Shown here one piece after another: positions 46,043 to 57,770 of a DNA stretch of 64,000 nucleotides. Source of the stretch: Oryzisolibacter propanilivorax (GTDB taxonomy: Bacteria; Pseudomonadota; Gammaproteobacteria; Burkholderiales; Burkholderiaceae_C). The position numbers and the translations under genes are program-made. Within the stretch, counting starts at the first letter, position 1; each line of letters begins with the position of its first letter. The stretch is from positions 62,001 through 126,000 of the forward strand of contig NZ_FNHP01000001.1 in the NCBI RefSeq assembly GCF_900103645.1, given 5' to 3'. The notes under the pieces were generated by a model. It worked only from the letters and a program-made list of their open reading frames with translations, was not told the origin of the DNA and searched no databases.

Positions 46043-47902
46043 ATGCCCGAATACCGTTCCAAGACCTCCACCGCCGGCCGCAACATGGCCGGCGCCCGCG
46101 CGCTGTGGCGCGCCACCGGCATGAAGGATGCCGATTTCTCCAAGCCGATCATCGCGGTGGTTAACTCATTCACACAGTTCGTGCCCGGCCACGTGCACCT
46201 GAAGGACCTGGGCCAGCTGGTGGCGCGCGAGATCGAGGCCGCCGGCGGCGTGGCCAAGGAGTTCAACACCATCGCCGTAGACGACGGCATCGCCATGGGC
46301 CACGACGGCATGCTGTACTCGCTGCCCAGCCGCGAGATCATCGCCGACAGTGTGGAGTACATGGTCAACGCCCACTGCGCCGACGCCATGGTGTGCATCT
46401 CCAATTGCGACAAGATCACCCCCGGCATGCTGATGGCGGCGATGCGGCTGAACATCCCGGTGATCTTCGTCTCCGGCGGCCCCATGGAGGCCGGCAAGGC
46501 CCAGCTGGCCGTGCCCGGCCAGGCCACGGTCAGCTTCACCAAGAAGCTGGACCTGGTGGACGCCATGGTCATGGCCGCCGACGAGCACGTCAGCGACGCC
46601 GACGTGGCCGAGGTCGAGCGCTCGGCCTGCCCGACCTGCGGCTCGTGCTCGGGCATGTTCACTGCCAACTCGATGAACTGCCTGACCGAGGCCCTGGGCC
46701 TGTCGCTGCCGGGCAACGGCACACTGCTGGCCACACACGCCGACCGCGAGCAGCTGTTCAAGCGCGCCGGCCGCCGCATCGTCGAGCTGGCACGCCAGCA
46801 CTACGAACAGGACGACGAACGCATCCTGCCGCGCTCGGTGGGCCTGCCCGCGTTCGAGAACGCCATCACGCTGGACGTCGCCATGGGCGGCTCCACCAAC
46901 ACCATCCTGCACCTGCTGGCCATCGCGCAGGAGGCGGAGATCCCGTTCACGATGAAGGACATCGATCGCATCTCGCTGGAGGTGCCGCAGCTGTGCAAGG
47001 TGGCGCCCAACACCGACAAGTACCACATCGAGGACGTGCACCGCGCCGGCGGCATCATGGCCATCCTGGGCGAGCTGGACCGCGCCGGCAAGCTGAAGAC
47101 CGACGTGCCCACGGTGCACGCCAAGACGCTGGAAGATGCGCTGGAGCAGTGGGACATCACCCGTACCCAGGACGAGGCCGTGCACCGGCTGTACCTGGCC
47201 GGCCCCGGCGGCATCCCCACGCAGGTCGCCTTCAGCCAGGACGCGCGCTGGCCCAGCCTGGACCTGGACCGTGAGCACGGCTGTATCCGCAGCTACGACC
47301 ACGCCTACAGCAAGGAGGGCGGCCTGGCCGTGCTGCACGGCAACATCGCGCTGGACGGCTGCGTGGTGAAAACCGCTGGCGTGGACGAGTCCATCCTGGT
47401 CTTCGAAGGCCCGGCGCACGTGGTCGAGTCGCAGGACGACGCCGTCCACCACATCCTGGAAGACCAGGTGCAGCCCGGCGACGTGGTCGTGATCCGCTAC
47501 GAGGGCCCCAAGGGCGGCCCGGGCATGCAGGAGATGCTGTACCCGACCAGCTACCTGAAATCCAAGGGCCTGGGCAAGGCCTGCGCGCTGCTGACCGACG
47601 GGCGCTTCTCCGGCGGCACCTCGGGCCTGTCCATCGGCCACGTCTCGCCCGAGGCAGCGGCCGGCGGCGCCATAGGCCTGGTGAGGAACGGCGACCGCAT
47701 CCGCATCGACATCCCGAACCGCACCATCGACGTGCTGGTGGACGACGCCGAGCTGGCGCGCCGCCGCGCCGAGCAGGACGCCGCCGGCTGGAAGCCCGCT
47801 GCGCCGCGCCCGCGCAAGGTCTCGGCCGCGCTCAAGGCCTATGCCAAACTGGTGACCAGCGCCGACAAGGGCGCGGTGCGCGACTTGTCGCTGCTGGACT
47901 GA
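46043..47902 (+). CDS. ilvD: Dihydroxy-acid dehydratase
   Basis: This 619-residue protein catalyses the dehydration step of valine, isoleucine and pantothenate synthesis. Likely iron-sulfur ligands are Cys122 in SNCDKITPG and the Cys196-Cys202 region (CPTCGSCSG). Asp81 in the VDDGIAMGH loop binds Mg. The length matches the E. coli-type enzyme with a 4Fe-4S cluster. In the upstream 232-bp gap a TAATAAT near 45913 could be a -10. It stands alone, without other ilv genes nearby. Confidence 0.97.
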   Translation: MPEYRSKTSTAGRNMAGARALWRATGMKDADFSKPIIAVVNSFTQFVPGHVHLKDLGQLVAREIEAAGGVAKEFNTIAVDDGIAMGHDGMLYSLPSREIIADSVEYMVNAHCADAMVCISNCDKITPGMLMAAMRLNIPVIFVSGGPMEAGKAQLAVPGQATVSFTKKLDLVDAMVMAADEHVSDADVAEVERSACPTCGSCSGMFTANSMNCLTEALGLSLPGNGTLLATHADREQLFKRAGRRIVELARQHYEQDDERILPRSVGLPAFENAITLDVAMGGSTNTILHLLAIAQEAEIPFTMKDIDRISLEVPQLCKVAPNTDKYHIEDVHRAGGIMAILGELDRAGKLKTDVPTVHAKTLEDALEQWDITRTQDEAVHRLYLAGPGGIPTQVAFSQDARWPSLDLDREHGCIRSYDHAYSKEGGLAVLHGNIALDGCVVKTAGVDESILVFEGPAHVVESQDDAVHHILEDQVQPGDVVVIRYEGPKGGPGMQEMLYPTSYLKSKGLGKACALLTDGRFSGGTSGLSIGHVSPEAAAGGAIGLVRNGDRIRIDIPNRTIDVLVDDAELARRRAEQDAAGWKPAAPRPRKVSAALKAYAKLVTSADKGAVRDLSLLD

Positions 47903-47950
47903 GGAAGCCACGGACAGGGCGGGCCGGCTGGCTCGCCCTGTCACAAGGGT

Positions 47951-48016
47951 TTCAAGCCTTTCAGACCTCCAGCCTATACGACATATGGGCTTGCAGCTAT
48001 GTTTTGCATAGCAGCA
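47951..48016 (-). repeat. Dispersed TGCTAT/ATAGCTG repeat, copy 7
   Basis: On the - strand it shows TGCTGCTATGC, ACATAGCTGCAAGCCC, then TAGGCTGGAGGTC. It lies between convergent ilvD and the pirin gene, where it could serve as a two-way terminator. Confidence 0.7.
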
Positions 48017-48078
48017 AGCGCCAGGTTCCAGCGCCTACGGTTGGGCTGCGACTTCTGTGCCATACGGCAAGCCGGCGG

Positions 48079-48972
48079 TCAATGCGCGCCCGGCCGCCCC
48101 TGCTGCGGCGCGATGCGCCCGAAGCGTCCGCTGCGCAAGTCGTCCACGGCCTGTGCAATCTCCTCGCGCGTGTTCATGACGAACGGCCCGTAGCCCGCCA
48201 CCGGCTCGTCGATCGGCTCGCCCGCCAGCCACAGCACGGTGGCCGGGCCGTCCACGGCATCGATGCGCGCCGCGTCGCCGTCGCGCCCCAGCACCAGCAG
48301 CTGGCCGGCCTGCGCCTGCCGGCCGTCCACGCGCACGCTGCCGTGCAGCACCACCAGCGCCAAGGTATGGCCCTGCGGCACCGGCAGCGTGGCGCCCGCG
48401 CCCGCCGCCAGGCGCAGGTCCCAGACCTGCATCGGCGTGAAGGTGCGCGCCGGGCCGGTGCGGCCCTGCAGGCTGCCGGCGATCAGACGTGCCCGGCCGG
48501 CGCCATCCGGCAGCGGCACCTCGGGGATGTCGGCGGCGTGCAGCGTCTGGTAGCCGGGCGGCGCGGACTTGTCGCGCGCGGGCAGGTTGACCCACAGCTG
48601 CACCATCTCCAGCGGGCCGCCGCGCGCGGTGAAGGCCTCGGAGTGGAACTCCTCGTGCAGGATGCCCGACGCGGCCGTCATCCACTGCACGTCGCCCGGG
48701 CCGATGGTGCCGCCGGCGCCGGTGGAGTCGCGGTGCGCCACCTCGCCGTCATAGACGATGGTCACCGTCTCGAAGCCGCGGTGCGGGTGCACGCCCACGC
48801 CGCGCGGGCGCTCCGCCGGGACGAAGTCGTGCGGACCGGCATGGTCCAGCAGCAGGAATGGCGACAGCGCCCGGCCGTGGTCGCCGTAGCTGAACAGCGA
48901 GCGCACGGGAAAGCCGTCGCCGACCCAGTGCGGGGCGGGGGCTGAATGGATGGCGGTGACGGTTCTCGGCAT
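48079..48972 (-). CDS. Pirin family protein
   Basis: This 297-residue bicupin protein has the metal-binding His pattern GVGVHPHRGFETVTIV (about 59-74) and GILHEEFHSE (about 103-112), followed by a second cupin half. Bacterial pirins include quercetinases and regulators of central metabolism; the role here cannot be told from sequence. Its neighbours (ilvD, bacterioferritin) give no hint. Complete length for the family. Confidence 0.92.
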   Translation of the reverse strand: MPRTVTAIHSAPAPHWVGDGFPVRSLFSYGDHGRALSPFLLLDHAGPHDFVPAERPRGVGVHPHRGFETVTIVYDGEVAHRDSTGAGGTIGPGDVQWMTAASGILHEEFHSEAFTARGGPLEMVQLWVNLPARDKSAPPGYQTLHAADIPEVPLPDGAGRARLIAGSLQGRTGPARTFTPMQVWDLRLAAGAGATLPVPQGHTLALVVLHGSVRVDGRQAQAGQLLVLGRDGDAARIDAVDGPATVLWLAGEPIDEPVAGYGPFVMNTREEIAQAVDDLRSGRFGRIAPQQGRPGAH

Positions 48973-49115
48973 GGCAGGGCTCCTGGGGGTGGACGGGCGC
49001 GGCGTTCAGCTCGCGCGGTTCGGATGCCCTGTACGTGGGGTCGTCCATGGCCGACTGCCAGGGGTGGCCAACGCGTCGCAGCGTTCCATACCTGGGACAG
49101 TGGCGTCCCCGACGA

Positions 49116-49604
49116 TCACTCGGCAGCGGGGTTGCCGGGCTCCATCTGGCTTTGCAGGTAGTTCGCCAGCCCGACCTTGTCGATCAGGCCCAGCTGCTTT
49201 TCCAGCCAGTAGGCGTGGTCTTCCTCGGTGTCGCGCAGCTGCGCCAGCAGCACGTCGCGGCTGACGTAGTCGCCCAGGCTCTCGCACAGCTGCATGCCCT
49301 GCTGCAGCGCGGCGCGCACCTCGTACTCCAGTGCCAGGTCCTTGCGCAGCATCTCGGGCACGCTGGTGTCGTAGGTGAACTCGCGCGGGCGCATGTCGGG
49401 CAGCCCGCCCAGGAACAGGATGCGTCGCACCAGCGCGTCGGCGTGCTGGGTCTCTTCCTGCATCTCGTGGTTCAGGCGCTCGTACAGGCGCGGCAGGCCC
49501 TGGTCCTCGTAGATGCGCGAGTGGATGAAGTACTGGTCGCGCGCGGCCAGCTCGCCGCGCAGCAGGGTGTTGAAATAGTCGATGACCTGAGGGTGGCCTT
49601 GCAT
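49116..49604 (-). CDS. bfr: Bacterioferritin
   Basis: This 162-residue 24-mer iron-storage subunit carries the di-iron ferroxidase ligands: Glu18 ([12 protein letters not shown]), Glu51 and His54 in the MQEETQHAD helix, then Glu94, Glu127 and His130 region ([10 protein letters not shown]). Met in NHEMQEE is at the haem-ligand position (residue about 48-52). It stores iron and protects against peroxide-driven damage. It follows kdpE by 45 bp on the same strand but is unlikely to share its function. Confidence 0.95.
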   Translation of the reverse strand: MQGHPQVIDYFNTLLRGELAARDQYFIHSRIYEDQGLPRLYERLNHEMQEETQHADALVRRILFLGGLPDMRPREFTYDTSVPEMLRKDLALEYEVRAALQQGMQLCESLGDYVSRDVLLAQLRDTEEDHAYWLEKQLGLIDKVGLANYLQSQMEPGNPAAE

Positions 49605-49648
49605 GGGAGGAGCGGTGCCTTGCGTGGTGGATGGAGGCCGCAAGTATC

Positions 49649-50353
49649 TCAGGGCGCGAAGCGGTAGCCGATGCCTGTCTCGGTCAGCAAGTGGCGCGGG
49701 CGCGCCGGGTCGTCTTCGATCTTCTTGCGCAGGTTGGCCATGTGCACGCGCACGTAGTGCGTGTCCTCGGTGTGCCCGGGGCCCCAGACCGATTGCAGCA
49801 GCTGGCGGTGCGTCAGCACGCGCTCGGGCTGCGCCAGCAGGTGCATGAGCAGGCGGTATTCGATGGGCGTCAGGTGCAGCGGCTGGCCGGCGCGCTGCAC
49901 GCTGCGCCTGGCGGCGTCCACGCGCACGTCGCCGAAGGCGTGCAGCGCCGGCCCGCCGGCGGCGACGCGCTGGCGGCGCAACTGCGCGCGCACGCGCGCC
50001 AGCAGCTCGCCCGCGCCGAAGGGCTTGACCAGGTAGTCGTCGGCGCCGGCGTCCAGCGCGGCGATCTTGTCGGTCTCGCCGGCGCGCGCGGACAGCACGA
50101 TCACGGGCGCGCCCGACCAGCCGCGCAGGTCGCGGATCAGCGCCACGCCGTCGCCGTCGGGCAGGCCCAGGTCGAGCACCAGCAGGTCGGGGCGGCGCGT
50201 GCCAGCCTCGATCAGGCCGCGCCGCAGGCTGGCCGCCTCGAACACTTCGTGCCCTTCGCCGACGAGCGCCAGGCGCACGAAGCGGCGGATGTTGTCTTCG
50301 TCCTCCACCACCAGGATGCGGGCGGCGGGCGCGGCGTCGGTGTCGGGGTTCAT
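49649..50353 (-). CDS. kdpE: KdpE response regulator
   Basis: This 234-residue OmpR-family regulator has a receiver domain with phospho-acceptor Asp61 in [13 protein letters not shown] and a C-terminal winged helix ending [20 protein letters not shown], typical of KdpE. It activates kdpFABC under K+ limitation. The ATG overlaps the kdpD stop (ATGA). Candidate DNA targets are the phased repeats at 57939-57987. Confidence 0.95.
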   Translation of the reverse strand: MNPDTDAAPAARILVVEDEDNIRRFVRLALVGEGHEVFEAASLRRGLIEAGTRRPDLLVLDLGLPDGDGVALIRDLRGWSGAPVIVLSARAGETDKIAALDAGADDYLVKPFGAGELLARVRAQLRRQRVAAGGPALHAFGDVRVDAARRSVQRAGQPLHLTPIEYRLLMHLLAQPERVLTHRQLLQSVWGPGHTEDTHYVRVHMANLRKKIEDDPARPRHLLTETGIGYRFAP

Positions 50354-53118
50354 GGACGGATTGTCGGCTTGCCGGGCGCCGTGTCCTCGCTGCCGTCCAA
50401 GGGCGGCGGCGTGCCCAGCGGCAGACGGATGACGAAGCGCGCGCCCAGCACGCGCGCGCCTTCCCGGCGGTTGTGCGCGGCGATGCTGCCGCCGTGCGCC
50501 TGCACGATGGCGCGGCACAGCGCCAGCCCCAGGCCGACGCCGGGCGTGGCGCTCTCGCGCGCGCCGCGCTCGAACTTCTCGAACACCGCTTCCTCGCGCC
50601 CGGGCGGCAGGCCCGGGCCGTCGTCGTCCAGCGTGATTTCGGCCTGCGCGCCACTGGCGCGCGCGGTCAGGCGCAACGCGGTGCCGGGCGGGGTGTGGCG
50701 CGCGGCGTTCTCCAGCAGGTTGACCAGCACGCGCTCGAACAGCACCGCGTCCAGGTGCAGCAGGGGCAGGTCGCGCGCCAGCTGGACCTGCACCGGGTGG
50801 CCGTGCAGCATCGGAGCGCACGCGGCGAGCGCGCCGCCGACGATTTCCTCCAGCGGCTGCCACTCGCGGCGCAGTTGCACGGCACCGGCCTGCAGGCGTG
50901 CCATGTCCAGCAGGTTGGTCACCAGTGTGGCCATGCGCCGCGCCGCCTGGCCAATGGCCGTCGCCACGCTGGCCTGTGCGGCAGCAAGCGGCGGCTGCGC
51001 CAGCGCCAGCGTGTCGGCCAGGCCGACCAGCGCGGCCAGCGGCGTGCGCAGGTCGTGCGAGATCGCCGACAGCAGCGAGTTGCGCAGGCGCTCGGACTCG
51101 ATCTGCAGCGTGCTGTACTGCGCCACGCCGATGTAGTGGATGCGCTCCAGCGAGATCGCCAGCAGCGAGGCGCAGGTGTCGAGCAGCTGGCGCTGCTCCG
51201 GGCCGGGGCGGCGTTCGCCCGGCAGTTGCACCACCAGCGCGCCGCGCGGGCGCATCGGCGCCAGCAGCGGCAGCACCAGGGCGGCGCTGGCCGCCAGCGT
51301 GTGCGTGCCGCGTCCGGCGGGCTCGCCCCGGTCGTAGCACCACCGCGCCACGGCGGGATCGACCTGCGCGTCGGCGCCGGCCTGCTGGTGCAGTTCGCCC
51401 GCGTCGTCGGCCACCAGCAGCGCGCTGCGCGCGCCCAGCTCGGCCCGCAAGAAGCGCGCGCCGATCTCGGCGACCTGCTGCGCAGCCAGCGCCCCGCTCA
51501 GCTCGCGCGACATCTGGTACAGGCCGCGCATGCGCCGCTCGCGCTCGGCTGCGGCGCGCGCCTGCGCGCGCAGGCTGGCGGTGAGCTGGCCGATCACCAG
51601 CGCCACCAGCAGCATCACGGCGAAGGTGATCAGGTACTGCGCGTCGCTCACGCTCAGCGACCACACCGGCGGCACGAAGAAATAGTCGAACAGCAGCACA
51701 CCGACCACGGCCGACAGCGCCGCCGGCCCGCGCCCGAAGCGCAACGCCGTGCCCACCACGGTCAGCAGGAACAGCATGACGATGTTGGTGAGCTCCAGCA
51801 CGCCGTGCAGCGGCGCGGCGGCCAGCGCCACCAGCGCGCACGCCGCCGCCGCGATGGCGTAGCCGGGCCAGGCGGCGCGCGACGCGGCGTCGGTGCCGCC
51901 AGCGCTGCGGACGGCGGTGGGCGCCGGCGCCGGCGCGGCCAGCGGTACCAGCAGCACGTCAATATTGGGTGCCAGCGCCGCCACGCGCTCGGGCAGCGTG
52001 CGCCGCCAGGGCCACCAGCGGCGCGCGCCGCCCTGGGGCCGGCCCAGCACCAGCCGCGCCAGGCCGTTGTCGCGCGCGTAGCGCGCCAGCGCCTCGGCGA
52101 CGCTGGTGCCGGGGGGCGTTGCGATGCTCGCGCCCAGCTCCTGCGCCAGGCGCAACGTGCGCAGCGCGCGTTCGCGCCCGACCTGGGCGCCGGCCCCCGG
52201 CAGGTCGATGAACACCGCGTGCCAGGGCAGGCCGGCCTGGGCGGCCAGGCGCGCGGCGCTACGCACCACCGCCTCGCCGCCCGCGCCCGGGCCGACGCAG
52301 GCCAGCAGCGCGTCGCGCGTGGGCCGCGCGGCGCTGGCGCCGGGGCTGCTGGCGCGCAGCAGGCGCACCTGGCTGTCGGCGCGGTCGGCGGCGCGGCGCA
52401 GCGCCAGTTCGCGCAGTGCCAGCAGGTTACCCTTGCGAAAGAAGTGGCGCGCCGCGCGCTCGGCCTGCTCGGGCAGGTAGACCTGGCCGGCCGCCAGGCG
52501 CGCCAGCAGCTCGTCGGGCGGAAGGTCCACAACCACCACTTCGTCGGCGGCGTCGAACACCGTGTCGGGCACGGTTTCGCCGACGCGCACACCAGCGATG
52601 CTGCCGACGATGTCGTTCAGGCTTTCCAGGTGCTGCACATTCAGCGTGCTCCACACGTCGATGCCGGCGGCCAGCAGCTCCTCGATGTCTTGCCAGCGCT
52701 TGGGGTGGCGCGAGCCGGGTGCGTTGCTGTGCGCCAGCTCGTCCAGCAGTACCAGTGGCGGCTCGGGGCCGCCCGCATGCGCGGCACCGAAAGCCAGCGC
52801 CGCGTCCAGGTCGAACTCGGACAGCACACACTCGCGATAGGCAACCTCTTTGCGTGCCAGCAGCGGCAGGCCCTCCAGCAGCGCGGCGGTCTCGGCGCGG
52901 CCGTGCGTCTCGACCAGGCCGACCACCAACGGCACACCCTGCGCGTGCGCCGCGCGCGCGGCCGACAGCATGGCGTAGGTCTTGCCCACCCCGGCCGAGG
53001 CTCCGAAGAAGATCTTCAGCCGCCCGCGCCGCAAGTCCTCGGCGCTTTGGCGTAGCTGCGCCAGCAGCGCGTCCGGGTCGGGGCGCTCGTGCACTTCGGG
53101 CGGATCGGGGACAGCCAT
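50350..53118 (-). CDS. kdpD: KdpD sensor histidine kinase
   Basis: This 922-residue sensor has the N-terminal KdpD domain with Walker-like GASAGVGKT (39-47) and [16 protein letters not shown], a USP-like domain (about 250-370), four close membrane spans (about 400-500), a GAF-like region, and a histidine kinase core with His688 in [12 protein letters not shown] and an N/G1/G2 ATP site ([19 protein letters not shown]). It senses K+ limitation and phosphorylates KdpE. Complete, and coupled to kdpE by overlap. Confidence 0.96.
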   Translation of the reverse strand: MAVPDPPEVHERPDPDALLAQLRQSAEDLRRGRLKIFFGASAGVGKTYAMLSAARAAHAQGVPLVVGLVETHGRAETAALLEGLPLLARKEVAYRECVLSEFDLDAALAFGAAHAGGPEPPLVLLDELAHSNAPGSRHPKRWQDIEELLAAGIDVWSTLNVQHLESLNDIVGSIAGVRVGETVPDTVFDAADEVVVVDLPPDELLARLAAGQVYLPEQAERAARHFFRKGNLLALRELALRRAADRADSQVRLLRASSPGASAARPTRDALLACVGPGAGGEAVVRSAARLAAQAGLPWHAVFIDLPGAGAQVGRERALRTLRLAQELGASIATPPGTSVAEALARYARDNGLARLVLGRPQGGARRWWPWRRTLPERVAALAPNIDVLLVPLAAPAPAPTAVRSAGGTDAASRAAWPGYAIAAAACALVALAAAPLHGVLELTNIVMLFLLTVVGTALRFGRGPAALSAVVGVLLFDYFFVPPVWSLSVSDAQYLITFAVMLLVALVIGQLTASLRAQARAAAERERRMRGLYQMSRELSGALAAQQVAEIGARFLRAELGARSALLVADDAGELHQQAGADAQVDPAVARWCYDRGEPAGRGTHTLAASAALVLPLLAPMRPRGALVVQLPGERRPGPEQRQLLDTCASLLAISLERIHYIGVAQYSTLQIESERLRNSLLSAISHDLRTPLAALVGLADTLALAQPPLAAAQASVATAIGQAARRMATLVTNLLDMARLQAGAVQLRREWQPLEEIVGGALAACAPMLHGHPVQVQLARDLPLLHLDAVLFERVLVNLLENAARHTPPGTALRLTARASGAQAEITLDDDGPGLPPGREEAVFEKFERGARESATPGVGLGLALCRAIVQAHGGSIAAHNRREGARVLGARFVIRLPLGTPPPLDGSEDTAPGKPTIRP

Positions 53119-53131
53119 GGCGCGGGCCAGT

Positions 53132-55225
53132 CTAGGCCAGTCCCAGGCCGGTCAGCAGCAGGTCGATCAGCTTGATGCCGGCGAAAGGCACCGCCAGCCC
53201 GCCCAGGCCGTACAGCAGCAGGTTGCGCCGCAGCAGCGCGGCGGCGGATGCGGGGGCGTAGCGCACGCCGCGCAGTGCCAACGGAATGAGGGCGATGATG
53301 ATCAGGGCGTTGAAGATCACCGCCGACAGGATGGCCGAGCCGGGGCTGGTCAGGCGCATGATGTCCAGCGCGGCCAATTGCGGGTAGGTGCCGACAAAGG
53401 CGGCCGGGATGATGGCGAAGTATTTCGCCACGTCGTTGGCGATGCTGAAGGTGGTCAGCGCACCGCGCGTCATCAGCATCTGCTTGCCGGTCTCCACGAT
53501 CTCGATCAGCTTGGTCGGGCTGCTGTCCAGGTCGACCATGTTGCCGGCCTCCTTGGCCGCCTGCGTGCCGCTGTTCATGGCCACCGCCACGTCGGCCTGC
53601 GCCAGTGCGGGCGCGTCGTTGGTGCCGTCGCCGGTCATGGCGACCAGCCGGCCTTCGGCCTGGTACTGGCGGATGAGCGCCAGCTTGGCCTCGGGCGTGG
53701 CCTCGGCCAGGAAGTCGTCCACCCCGGCCTCAGCGGCGATGGCGGCGGCGGTGACACGGTTGTCGCCGGTGATCATGACGGTCTTGATGCCCATGCGGCG
53801 CAACTGCTCGAAGCGCTCGCGCACGCCGGCCTTCACCGTGTCTTTCAGCTCGACCACGCCCAGCAGCCGCGCGCCGTCTGCCACCACCAGCGGCGTGCTG
53901 CCGCGCCGTGCCACGCCGTCCACGCGCGCCTGCAGCGCGGCACCGGCCGCCCCGCCCAGGGCCTGCACGTGGCGCTGCACGGCGTCGAACGCGCCCTTGC
54001 GCAGCGTGCGCCCGCCGGGCAGGTCGATGCCGCTCATGCGCGTGGCCGCGCTGAACGCCTCCACCCGCGCGACGGCAGGCGCTTCCTGGCCCTGCAGCGC
54101 GGTGAAGCGCTGGCGCGCCAGCGCCACGATGCTGCGGCCCTCGGGCGTTTCGTCGGCCAGCGAGGCCAGCAACGCGGCGCTGGCGAGCGCCTGCTCGTCC
54201 ACGCCCTCGGCCGGATAGAAGGCGCTGGCCTGGCGGTTGCCCAGCGTGATGGTGCCGGTCTTGTCCAGCAGCAGCACGTCCACGTCGCCGGCGGCCTCCA
54301 CGGCGCGCCCGGAAGTGGCGATGACGTTGGCCTGCAGCATGCGGCTCATGCCGGCCACGCCGATGGCCGACAGCAGGGCGCCGATGGTGGTGGGGATCAG
54401 GCACACCAGCAGCGCCACCAGGACCGTGAGGCCGACCACGCTGCCCGCGCCCGACTGCGCCACCGCGAACGCGGAAAACGGCCGCAGCGTGGCGATCACC
54501 AGCAGAAACACCAGTGTCAGCCCGACCAGCAGGATGGTCAGCGCGATCTCGTTGGGCGTTTTCTTGCGGCTGGCGTTCTCCACCATGGCGATCATGCGGT
54601 CGACGAAGGTCTCGCCCGGGTTCACGGACACGCGTACTACCACCCAGTCCGACAGCACGCGCGTGCCGCCGGTGACTGCGCAGAAGTCGCCACCGGACTC
54701 GCGGATGACCGGCGCCGATTCGCCGGTGATGGCCGATTCGTCCACCGAGGCGACGCCCTCGACGACTTCGCCGTCGGCCGGTACCAGGTCGCCCGCCTCG
54801 ACCAGCACCAGGTCGCCCCGGCGCAGCAGGTCGGCCTCGACGGGCGTGAAGCGGAGCGCCTCGCGGCCCTGCGCGCGGTGCGGCTCGGCGCCGGCGAGCT
54901 TTTTGGCCCAGGTCTTTTTCTTCAGGCCGCGCAGGCTGGCGGCCTGCGCCTTGCTGCGCCCTTCGGCCAGCGCCTCGGCGAAGTTGGCGAACAGCACGGT
55001 GAACCACAGCCACAGCGCGATCGCCAGGATGAAGCCCGCCGGCGCCTCCCCCCGGCCGGACAGCGCCTGCAGGTACAGCACGCTGGTGAGGATAGAACCC
55101 AGGTAGACCACGAACATCACCGGGTTGCGCCACTGCGCGCGCGGGCTGAGCTTGCGCAGCGCATCGCGCGCGGCCTGGCCGGCCAGCGCACGGTCGAACA
55201 GCGCCAGAGTTTTCTCGTCGGACAT
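53132..55225 (-). CDS. kdpB: KdpB, K+-transporting ATPase catalytic subunit
   Basis: This 697-residue P-type ATPase subunit is phosphorylated at Asp321 in [16 protein letters not shown] of the actuator domain lies in [12 protein letters not shown], and the hinge motif [17 protein letters not shown] is intact. It energises K+ uptake through KdpA. It lies after kdpC with a 22-bp gap. Gene order is kdpF-A-C-B rather than the usual F-A-B-C by strict reading: on the - strand the order is F, small ORF, A (57663), C (55943), B (55225), D, E. Confidence 0.97.
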   Translation of the reverse strand: MSDEKTLALFDRALAGQAARDALRKLSPRAQWRNPVMFVVYLGSILTSVLYLQALSGRGEAPAGFILAIALWLWFTVLFANFAEALAEGRSKAQAASLRGLKKKTWAKKLAGAEPHRAQGREALRFTPVEADLLRRGDLVLVEAGDLVPADGEVVEGVASVDESAITGESAPVIRESGGDFCAVTGGTRVLSDWVVVRVSVNPGETFVDRMIAMVENASRKKTPNEIALTILLVGLTLVFLLVIATLRPFSAFAVAQSGAGSVVGLTVLVALLVCLIPTTIGALLSAIGVAGMSRMLQANVIATSGRAVEAAGDVDVLLLDKTGTITLGNRQASAFYPAEGVDEQALASAALLASLADETPEGRSIVALARQRFTALQGQEAPAVARVEAFSAATRMSGIDLPGGRTLRKGAFDAVQRHVQALGGAAGAALQARVDGVARRGSTPLVVADGARLLGVVELKDTVKAGVRERFEQLRRMGIKTVMITGDNRVTAAAIAAEAGVDDFLAEATPEAKLALIRQYQAEGRLVAMTGDGTNDAPALAQADVAVAMNSGTQAAKEAGNMVDLDSSPTKLIEIVETGKQMLMTRGALTTFSIANDVAKYFAIIPAAFVGTYPQLAALDIMRLTSPGSAILSAVIFNALIIIALIPLALRGVRYAPASAAALLRRNLLLYGLGGLAVPFAGIKLIDLLLTGLGLA

Positions 55226-55240
55226 GGCGGAGATTTCCCT

Positions 55241-55295
55241 ATGCTATTTACTTTATAGCTGATTGCGCTTGACTGGCGCGGGTTTGGACCGTATT
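55241..55295 (+). repeat. Dispersed TGCTAT/ATAGCTG repeat, copy 8, overlapping kdpC 3' end
   Basis: It reads ATGCTATTTAC, TTATAGCTGATTGCGC, then GGGTTTGGACC. Its right part encodes, on the - strand, the last ~15 residues and stop of kdpC. Confidence 0.6.
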
Positions 55296-55943
55296 CAATG
55301 CCAAATTCAGCTGCAGCACGTTGACGCGCGGCTCGCCCAGCAAGCCGAACACGCGGCCTTCGGTGTGCGCCGCCAGCAGGCCCTGTACTTGGCCGGGGGG
55401 TAGGCCGCGCGCGCGCGCCACGCGCGCCAGTTGCGCCTGGGCGTTGGCCACGGAGATGTGCGGGTCCAGCCCCGAGGCCGAGGCGGTGACGGCGTCCACC
55501 GGCACCGGGGCATCGGCGGGCAGGCCGTTGGCCTGGCGGTAGTCGGCCGCGCGCTGGCGCACGGTGTCGATCAGCGCTTGGCTGGTGGGGCCCAGGTTGC
55601 TGCCGGCCGAGGCGGCGGCGTTGTAGGGCGTGGGCAGCGTCCTGCCGGCGTCCTGCGGGTCCGGGGCGCTGGTGGCGCTGGGGCGCGGATGGAAGTAGCG
55701 CGCGTCGCTGAACCACTGGCCGATCAGCGCCGAACCGACCAGCGCATCGCCCTGGCGGATCAGGCTGCCGTTGGCCGGGCCGGGCAGCAGCCACTGCGCC
55801 ACGCCGGTGGTCGCCAGCGGATAGGCCAGGCCGGTGACCAGCAGGGTGAACAGGGCGCCCCGCACGCAGGGGCCGAGCAGGCCCTTCAGGGGCGCCGCGG
55901 CCTGCGCAAGCGCGGGGGCGGAGGTGGGGTCTAGGGTGTTCAT
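55248..55943 (-). CDS. kdpC: KdpC, K+-transporting ATPase subunit
   Basis: This 231-residue single-span protein stabilises the KdpA-KdpB complex. The span is near 28-50 (ALFTLLVTGLAYPLATTGVAQ); the soluble part has SNLGPTSQALIDTV, DAVTASASGLDPHISVANA and RVNVLQLNLAL. The N-terminal 25 residues precede the family's usual start. The C-terminal end (from about NTVQTRASQ) lies within a dispersed repeat, extending the usual terminus. It lies between kdpA and kdpB, an order that differs from E. coli. Confidence 0.95.
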   Translation of the reverse strand: MNTLDPTSAPALAQAAAPLKGLLGPCVRGALFTLLVTGLAYPLATTGVAQWLLPGPANGSLIRQGDALVGSALIGQWFSDARYFHPRPSATSAPDPQDAGRTLPTPYNAAASAGSNLGPTSQALIDTVRQRAADYRQANGLPADAPVPVDAVTASASGLDPHISVANAQAQLARVARARGLPPGQVQGLLAAHTEGRVFGLLGEPRVNVLQLNLALNTVQTRASQAQSAIK

Positions 55944-55956
55944 GGCAAGCCTCGCA

Positions 55957-57663
55957 TCAGGGATAGAGATGGCCGGAGAGCATTTGCAGCTGCTCGGCGA
56001 GCGGCCCCAGCGCCAGCGCCGGTAGAAACGTCAGGCCGCCCACCACCAGCACCACGAACACCAGCAGCCCCATGAACAGCGGCGTGGCCGTGGGGAAAGT
56101 GCCGGCGCCGGCGGGCACGCTGCGCTTGGTCGCCAGCGACCCGGCCACGGCCAGCATGGGCAGCAGCGTGAGGTAACGCCCGACCAGCATCGCCAGGCCA
56201 ATGGTGGTGTTGAAGAACGGCGTGTTGGCGTTGAAGCCGGCGAAGGCCGAGCCGTTATTGGCCGTGCCCGAGGTATAGGCGTAGAGCACTTCGGAAAAGC
56301 CGTGCGGGCCCCGGTTGGCGAGGCTGGCGCCGGTGTCCGGCCACAGGCAGGCCAGGGCGGTGAAGCCCAGGATGGAGGCGGGGTGCGCCAGCACCGACAG
56401 CATGACCAGCTGGATCTCGCGCGCCTCGATCTTCTTGCCCAGGAATTCCGGCGTGCGCCCGATCATCATCCCGGCCAGGAACACCGTCAGGATGGCGTAC
56501 TGGATCAGGTTGATGAAGCCCACGCCGTCGCCGCCGAACACGCAGTTGAGCATCATCTGCGCCAGCGTCACCAGCCCGCCCAGCGGCGTGAGCGAGTCGT
56601 GCATGGCGTTCACCGATCCGGTCGTCGCGGCCGTGGTGGTGGTGGCGAACAGGGCGGTGCCGGCGATGCCGAAGCGCAGCTCCTTGCCTTCCATGTTGCC
56701 GCCCGCCTGCGCGGCCGCCAGGCGCTGGTCGGCGCCGGCCTGTGTCAGCAGCGGGTTGCCGGCCTGCTCGGCGCCGTAGGACAGCGCCAGAAAGCCGGCG
56801 AACATTACCAGGAAGGCGCCGAAGAACACCCAGCCCTGCCGCGCCTTGCCCAGCATGCGGCCGAAGGCCACGGTGAGCGCCGACGGAATGAGCAGCATCG
56901 ACAGGATGTGCAGCAGGTTGGTCAGCGGCGTGGGGTTCTCGAACGGGTGCGCGGCGTTCATGCTGAAGAAGCCGCCGCCGTTGGTGCCGATGTGCTTGAT
57001 GCTCTCCAGGCTGGCCACCGGCCCCAGCACGATGGACTGGCGCGCGCCCTCCAGCGTCGTGGCGACGGCCTGGCTGGACAGCGTCTGCGGGATGCCCTGC
57101 CAGACGTAGACCAGCGCCAGCACGAAGCACAGCGGCAGCATCACGCGCCACAGCACGCGCATGAAATCCACCCAGTAGTTGCCCATGTCCTGGCTGTTCG
57201 CGCGCGCCAGGGCACGGATGAAGCCGCCGGCAGCCGCCACGCCCGCCGTGGCGCCGCAGAACATCAAAAAGGTGATGGCCAGCATCTGCGTGGCGTTGGA
57301 CAGGCTGGACTCGCCCGCATAGGCCTGCCAGTTGGTGTTGGTGATGAACGAGGCGGCGGTGTTGAACGCCAAATCGGGCGCTTGCGCGGCGTTGCCCAGC
57401 CCATTCAGCGGCAGCCAGCCCTGGGCGCGCAGCAGCGCGTAGGCCAGCGCCATCATGGCGGCGTTGGACAGCAGCAGCGCCAGGCCGTAACGTGCCCAGC
57501 CCATTTGCTCGTTCGGGTCGACGCCCAATACGCGGTAGCTCAGGCGCTCGACCCACCAGTGGCGCTCGTGTGTGAAGGCGCGTGCCAGCCAGCCGCCCAT
57601 GGGCACGGCCAGCGCGGTCATCAGCGCCAGCACCAGGGCGAATTGCAGGAGGTTCAGGCTCAT
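55957..57663 (-). CDS. kdpA: KdpA, K+-binding channel-like subunit
   Basis: This 568-residue protein has about ten membrane spans and four selectivity-filter-like loops, for example [17 protein letters not shown] (near 110), [11 protein letters not shown] (near 225) and [13 protein letters not shown] (near 460). It carries the K+ path of the Kdp complex. It starts 14 bp after a 27-codon small ORF and ends 14 bp before kdpC. GGAGGA precedes the ATG. Confidence 0.97.
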   Translation of the reverse strand: MSLNLLQFALVLALMTALAVPMGGWLARAFTHERHWWVERLSYRVLGVDPNEQMGWARYGLALLLSNAAMMALAYALLRAQGWLPLNGLGNAAQAPDLAFNTAASFITNTNWQAYAGESSLSNATQMLAITFLMFCGATAGVAAAGGFIRALARANSQDMGNYWVDFMRVLWRVMLPLCFVLALVYVWQGIPQTLSSQAVATTLEGARQSIVLGPVASLESIKHIGTNGGGFFSMNAAHPFENPTPLTNLLHILSMLLIPSALTVAFGRMLGKARQGWVFFGAFLVMFAGFLALSYGAEQAGNPLLTQAGADQRLAAAQAGGNMEGKELRFGIAGTALFATTTTAATTGSVNAMHDSLTPLGGLVTLAQMMLNCVFGGDGVGFINLIQYAILTVFLAGMMIGRTPEFLGKKIEAREIQLVMLSVLAHPASILGFTALACLWPDTGASLANRGPHGFSEVLYAYTSGTANNGSAFAGFNANTPFFNTTIGLAMLVGRYLTLLPMLAVAGSLATKRSVPAGAGTFPTATPLFMGLLVFVVLVVGGLTFLPALALGPLAEQLQMLSGHLYP

Positions 57664-57676
57664 GGTGTGATTCCTC

Positions 57677-57760
57677 CTACAGCCGCCGCAGCGCGAGCAG
57701 CGCCCAGGCGCCGGCGGCGTAGAACGCGGCCGCGAGGCCGATGAAGATCAGGTCGTGCAT
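57677..57760 (-). CDS. 27-residue membrane miniprotein between kdpF and kdpA
   Basis: An ATG begins [20 protein letters not shown] and the frame ends ALRRL, one hydrophobic segment with basic C-terminus. It sits 10 bp after kdpF and 14 bp before kdpA in the same direction; its stop codon TAG runs into TAGGAGGA, the kdpA ribosome-binding site. Small hydrophobic frames are known before kdpF/kdpA in other bacteria, but I know of no established function. It could be another KdpF-like stabiliser or a leader for coupling. Too short for most gene finders. Confidence 0.6.
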   Translation of the reverse strand: MHDLIFIGLAAAFYAAGAWALLALRRL

Positions 57761-57770
57761 GGCCGGCCTT

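Noticed and set aside
50473-53055. An 860-codon open frame on the + strand opposite kdpD
   Set aside because: Antisense to kdpD, which has clear domains; the translation is compositionally biased (Gln/Arg/Ala) with no recognisable fold.
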